A stretch of DNA of 64,000 nt, from positions 202,235 to 266,234 of the forward strand of contig NZ_JAJQQZ010000004.1 of assembly GCF_021729015.1 (NCBI RefSeq), written 5' to 3'. The notes below the pieces were generated by a model that was not told the origin of the DNA, did not search any database, and saw nothing but the letters and a program-made list of their open reading frames with translations. Each line of letters begins with the position of its first letter. The stretch's first letter is position 1. The position numbers and the translations under genes were made by a program. This document shows positions 60,994 to 64,000 of the stretch, piece by piece. The DNA is from Halobacterium rubrum (GTDB taxonomy: Archaea; Halobacteriota; Halobacteria; Halobacteriales; Halobacteriaceae).

Positions 60994-61172
60994 AAGAACT
61001 TCCGCAGCCCATCCCTTATCGCCCCTCAATGGGGGACAATAGTGTATTATTACTGGTCCGAATTCCATGGGTGGATTTACCGATATTCGTGGCCCTGGAC
61101 GTCTTCCAGAGTCCGTTTTGGCTGCGGAACACATGAGCCGGAAACCACCGATGATAGAATTCAGATACATTG

Positions 61173-61180
61173 GAATCACC
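61173..61180 (+). repeat. target-site duplication, left
   Basis: GAATCACC directly precedes the left inverted repeat of the IS6-type element and is repeated exactly at 61927-61934, the 8-bp duplication expected for this family. Confidence 0.85.
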
Positions 61181-61926
61181 GGCACTGTCTAGTTCTGCAC
61201 CGCCTCGATCGGCGTTTGTCCGTCGAGCGCTTGATGTGGTCTGTGGCGGTTATAGTAGTGCACGAACTGTTCAAGCCACTCGCGGACGCTTGACCGACTG
61301 CCCACCCATGAATTATGGAAGCGGTCGATACGCATTTTGAGGGTGTGAAACCATTTTTCGATGAGGTTTCGATCGATGTAGTTGACCTGACCGCTCAATC
61401 TTAACCGAGCAAGGGCAGTCCGATAGCCGAATTGATCGACGAGAAACTCAGCCTCGGAGAGATCGTGTTTCTCGCGGAGTCCAGCAAGGAACGCAGCTGC
61501 TGGATCGGTGCCATGCTGCCCAAACAACGCGACATCGAGGATCAACTTTGTCTCGATGTCTATTGCAGCGTACAACCAAGACCACTCACCGTTGATCTTG
61601 ACAGCGGTCTCGTCAACAGCGACCCGCGACGGCGACGCCGTCGGCGGGTCGCGTCCGCTGTCAGCCAGCCGATGCACCCAATTCCAAACCGCTCCATGAG
61701 AGCGTTGTACGCCTAATTCGGCGAGAATTGTTGTTGTTTCCCGAAGCGAGCAACCGGTCTGATGGAGGCGGACGGCGAATGCCCTGACGGGCGTCGCCGT
61801 CCGCTCATTCTCCCAAGATTCTTCTAAACCCGGTTCATAACTCTCGCTGAGCAGGTCTGCGAGCATCTTTGGACAAGACACTCAACGACCTGCTCGTTTC
61901 TCAAACTAGCTCAACTAGACAGTGCC
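61181..61926 (-). mobile_element. IS6-family insertion sequence with intact ends
   Basis: GGCACTGTCTAGTT at 61181-61194 is inverted at 61913-61926. The 746-bp element holds one transposase gene on the minus strand and is flanked by a perfect 8-bp duplication GAATCACC. The intact target duplication points to a fairly recent simple insertion. Confidence 0.88.
61189..61881 (-). CDS. IS6-family transposase
   Basis: This 230-aa transposase carries AVWNWVHRLAD (HTH end), the first catalytic Asp in RVAVDETAVKINGEWSWLY, the second in AEFLVDQFGYRTAL, and the Glu in NYIDRNLIEKWFHTLKMRI. The end HYYNRHRPHQALDGQTPIEA is typical of IS6 and related DDE enzymes. Length matches the haloarchaeal IS6 group. 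ATG 61863 is a possible shorter start. Confidence 0.9.
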   Translation of the reverse strand: MSCPKMLADLLSESYEPGLEESWENERTATPVRAFAVRLHQTGCSLRETTTILAELGVQRSHGAVWNWVHRLADSGRDPPTASPSRVAVDETAVKINGEWSWLYAAIDIETKLILDVALFGQHGTDPAAAFLAGLREKHDLSEAEFLVDQFGYRTALARLRLSGQVNYIDRNLIEKWFHTLKMRIDRFHNSWVGSRSSVREWLEQFVHYYNRHRPHQALDGQTPIEAVQN

Positions 61927-61934
61927 GAATCACC
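61927..61934 (+). repeat. target-site duplication, right
   Basis: GAATCACC follows the right inverted repeat of the IS6-type element and equals 61173-61180. Confidence 0.85.
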
Positions 61935-62199
61935 AGTGTATGATGGAAAACCGGGAGATGGCGCTGTGATGGCCGCTAATTGAATGTTACAATGGCTTCC
62001 GTAATATGGCTGGACTGGAGTACGAGACTTCCGGTTGTACTGAAACCAATTATCCCAGGATCAGACGAACCGAATAATGTATGTTCAATTGAAATGCTCC
62101 ACGGTCCCTGTAAAACCGCAAGCAAGCGACGGTAATTGAAACCTGAAATGAGTAATTCAAATCCGGATACCAGCGGTAGAATGTTAGAAATTCCCGGTG

Positions 62200-62643
62200 C
62201 TATTCTTCTTTGTATCTATAGCCCCACTCGCGGAGCTCATCTGCGACCTCGTCGATATGTGCTGCGCCGATGCGAACGAGCGCTTCACGAAGGTCGGTAA
62301 GGTACACGTCTGTATTGAGCTCCTGTTCAACAGCGCGTTTCGCATCCGCTTCGATGTCTTCTGTCTCTTCTCTCAAGAAGTATTGAACCATCGTCCGATT
62401 ATCCTTGACTCCGTCTCGCTCGAAGATGTAGGGGAGATCGTCACTATTACTCGGACTCTCTGATGCGGACGCTTCGGCACGGCTGGGTTCGCTATCCGGT
62501 GGTGATCCAGTATCAGCTCCCGAGTTGGTCGAGGAGTCAGACTCCTGTGGCCCATCGTTGTTCACGTCGGAGGCTTGTTCGTCGCTGTTGGAGTCGTCAG
62601 CGAATGGGTCACTGCCGGCTCCGGATTTCATGCCATCCGTCAT
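62200..62643 (-). CDS. ParA-associated small acidic protein (possible partition adaptor)
   Basis: This 147-aa protein has a Ser/Asp/Glu-rich disordered N-terminal half and a folded C-terminal half (DNRTMVQYFLREETEDIEAD, DVYLTDLREALVRIGAAHID, ending LREWGYRYKEE). Its start overlaps the parA stop (62640-62643, ATGA), so it is produced with ParA. The position and the helical C-terminus suggest the ParB-like centromere-binding partner, although no HTH or RHH is certain. Confidence 0.7.
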   Translation of the reverse strand: MTDGMKSGAGSDPFADDSNSDEQASDVNNDGPQESDSSTNSGADTGSPPDSEPSRAEASASESPSNSDDLPYIFERDGVKDNRTMVQYFLREETEDIEADAKRAVEQELNTDVYLTDLREALVRIGAAHIDEVADELREWGYRYKEE

Positions 62644-63476
62644 TGGTCACCAGCCTCCTGAATATGCGTGGCCAGGTCTCGTAATTTGTCGAGCGTTTCG
62701 ACTTCGTAGTCACGCCGTCGGCTGCGATGGTACCCGGCGTAGTGGAATGCTGTGCAACGCTGGTCCCAACAGCCTTCAAAGAGGGAGGACCGGTCACGCA
62801 ACGCAACGGGGGCATTATAACCAAGTTCTCGAATCTGTCCGAGGTACTGTTCTTGGTTCGAGGTCTTGCCAATCCCGTTTGGTACCACCGCTAGTACTCC
62901 AACGTCGAATCCGAGCTTCTCGCTGAGATTCGTAACCACATCCTCAATGCCTTCGATCGACTGCATGCCCTTTCCAGTCGGTTCAACCGGGAGGACGAGT
63001 GATCGAGTCGCCGCCACCGCGTTGTATAGATGAGGACCTACTGTGGCGGGTGGATCAATGATGATTGTATCGTATTCCGCTGGAATGCCAGCGTCAGCTA
63101 GTACATCACGGAGTCGCGTGTTCGGTTCGAACGATTCCCCCATGTCGGTCGCCATCTCTTCGGCTTTGGTGAGGAGACTGGGGAGCCGCTCTAACATGTT
63201 GTGCGATGGGATGACGTCGAAGCCGTAGGGAGTGTCGTGGATGAGCGCCGAAAATTCGTCCTTTGGGCGATCAATAAGATGGCGCGCGAGATTGTCGGCG
63301 TCGCCGTCTTCACGTGGGGTGGTAATGCCGAGTAAGTACGTGAGAGAACCTTGTTGTGGGTCGAGATCTATTGCTAGCACGTCTCGCCCTTGCTGTGCAT
63401 GAGCGTCAGCGAGGTTGGCGGCGAGGGTACTTTTCCCCACCCCACCTGCCTCAGAATACGTCGTGTACGTCAGCAT
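62640..63476 (-). CDS. parA: ParA-family partition ATPase
   Basis: From ATG 63476 (MLTYTTYSEAGGVGKSTLA) the product is 278 aa. It has a deviant Walker A (EAGGVGKST, with the signature Lys position read as Glu-Ala-Gly-Gly), Walker A' AIDLDPQQGSLTYLLG and Walker B TIIIDPPATVG. ParA ATPases segregate plasmids and chromosomes. Without an N-terminal HTH it is a short (type Ib-like) ParA. It is followed by its partner gene and preceded by a 13-bp iteron array, so this is a complete partition cassette. Confidence 0.92.
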   Translation of the reverse strand: MLTYTTYSEAGGVGKSTLAANLADAHAQQGRDVLAIDLDPQQGSLTYLLGITTPREDGDADNLARHLIDRPKDEFSALIHDTPYGFDVIPSHNMLERLPSLLTKAEEMATDMGESFEPNTRLRDVLADAGIPAEYDTIIIDPPATVGPHLYNAVAATRSLVLPVEPTGKGMQSIEGIEDVVTNLSEKLGFDVGVLAVVPNGIGKTSNQEQYLGQIRELGYNAPVALRDRSSLFEGCWDQRCTAFHYAGYHRSRRRDYEVETLDKLRDLATHIQEAGDQ

Positions 63477-63509
63477 AGACACCAGTAAGCTCCACACACG
63501 TAAAAAAGT

Positions 63510-63612
63510 AATTAGACTATCTAGTTAGACTGTCCAGTTAGAGTAACTAGTTATACTGTATAATTAGACTGGATGGTTAGTCTGTTGGACTGAACCATCT
63601 AACTAGACCTCC
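63510..63612. repeat. eight iterons in 13-bp phase upstream of parA (parS/operator-like)
   Basis: TTAGAC-type hexamers start at 63512, 63525, 63538, 63551, 63564, 63577, 63590 and 63603, exactly 13 bp apart. The first six fit a consensus (C/T)AGTTAGACTGTC; the last two are degenerate (CTGAAC, CTAGAC). The array begins 34 bp upstream of the parA ATG. Direct iterons beside a short ParA are the usual form of a centromere bound by the partner protein, which may also repress parA. Confidence 0.72.
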
Positions 63613-63696
63613 AAGGATAGCAGATTGGATTCAAGTCACGCAGAAGTAACTCAACGGATCTGGGAGTTGGGCAGATTGTGCATCTGAACGACGTTA

Positions 63697-64000
63697 TCCA
63701 CGATTCGTGTTAGTAGTAGTAGTAGGGCTTCCCAGGGGAGTCACGGGTAAGAGCGAACAATACCCGATGAGTGAGGGCGTACCCGTCGAGTAAAACTGAG
63801 CCGCGTTCAGGAGATGGGTAGACAAAACCGGAGTGCGCTTGCCGGCAATCCAAGCAGCGCGCGCGGACGCAGGGGTAGTGTTCAGATAAGCTGATTCCAT
63901 GCGAAGCTGAACGATCTGAGCCAATCTTCGGCAGTTTCTGCTTTGGCGTGGCTGAAACAGTTTGAGAACGAGGAAGTTCGTTGTTTTATCTCTCGAAAGA
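63697..64000. other. accessory non-coding end region
   Basis: Beyond the iterons I see a short (TAG)5 run at about 63711-63725, no convincing gene, and near the window end a plus-strand frame KLNDLSQSSAVSALAWLKQF (from about 63904) open to the edge. That frame could be the start of a transposase or other gene continuing outside. The GTTCAG ... CTGAAC pair at 63882-63911 might be part of an IS end. None of this can be settled inside the window. Confidence 0.25.

Noticed and set aside
60943..61185. 80-codon minus-strand frame left of the IS6 element
   Set aside because: It overlaps the end of the 415-aa gene and has no recognisable domain; removing the IS does not extend it into a plausible gene.
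63500..63620. CRISPR array
   Set aside because: The repeats are contiguous 13-bp iterons without spacers, so they are not a CRISPR. No other spacer-repeat pattern was seen in the window.
63694..63924. 76-codon minus-strand frame
   Set aside because: Composition is not protein-like (Thr/Ser runs from a TAG triplet repeat) and there is no promoter or ribosome site.

Overview
The window is a 64 kb piece of a haloarchaeal replicon. The evidence is GC-rich coding sequence, very acidic proteins, Tat-type (RR) lipoproteins, many apparently leaderless or ATGA/GTGA-coupled genes, two archaellin genes with class III signal peptides, GTP cyclohydrolase III and a split tRNA-Trp(CCA) gene. Gene content fits a Halobacterium-like organism, but one that makes its own branched-chain amino acids. 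The genus is an inference.

Region 1 (1-13,980) is ordinary chromosome: UPF0173 hydrolase (cut by the window edge), an aldo/keto reductase, an FAH-family protein, a Tat-targeted GMC oxidoreductase pair behind a TTAGG-N4-CCTAA palindrome, a Rieske protein, hisC, an AK6-like kinase, a CDP-alcohol phosphatidyltransferase, an MBF1-like regulator, tpiA, DNA polymerase IV, GTP cyclohydrolase III, Hsp20 and a PQQ-type sugar dehydrogenase lipoprotein. Region 2 (14,000-16,600) holds a lone archaellin gene and a secreted metallo-beta-lactamase/lamin-tail protein with its DUF3006-like partner.

Region 3 (16,760-26,970) is the branched-chain amino acid cluster leuA-ilvB-ilvN-ilvC-orf111-leuC-leuD-leuB-ilvD, mostly overlapping by 4-8 bases. 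leuA needs a frameshift at a five-G run near its start. ilvB is preceded by a short ORF rich in Val/Leu/Ile with a hairpin over its stop codon, which looks like an attenuation leader.

Region 4 (27,400-37,860) is a lower-GC island next to tRNA-Trp. Four direct TGGGGC-type sequences resembling the tRNA 3' end (27,421; 33,386; 35,457; and the tRNA at 37,684) divide it into three segments. These carry a surface-polysaccharide decoration cluster (HAD phosphatase, nucleotidyltransferase-kinase fusion, nucleotidyltransferase, deacetylase, formyltransferase), a second archaellin with DUF7692-like and membrane proteins, and a compact provirus-like unit (545-aa protein plus two small zinc proteins). 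Several repeats and gene remnants also lie here.

Region 5 (37,900-56,530) returns to core genes: small zinc-ribbon proteins, a DUF5794-like membrane protein, guaB with a long structured leader, stress proteins, two zinc-type/quinone oxidoreductases, a second aldo/keto reductase, and an acetate module (two acetyl-CoA synthetases, a symporter pair, a universal stress protein, and a Bat/HTH-10 regulator with a recombinase-like N-terminus).

Region 6 (56,530-64,000) is AT-richer accessory DNA: a broken small membrane-protein gene, a 371-aa glycosyltransferase-like gene whose decayed relative lies at 27.8 kb, an integrase remnant, a DDE-transposase IS with 17-bp inverted repeats, an orphan 423-aa gene, an IS6-type element with a perfect 8-bp target duplication, and a parA operon. 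The parA operon has eight iterons in strict 13-bp phase upstream. This end looks plasmid-derived.
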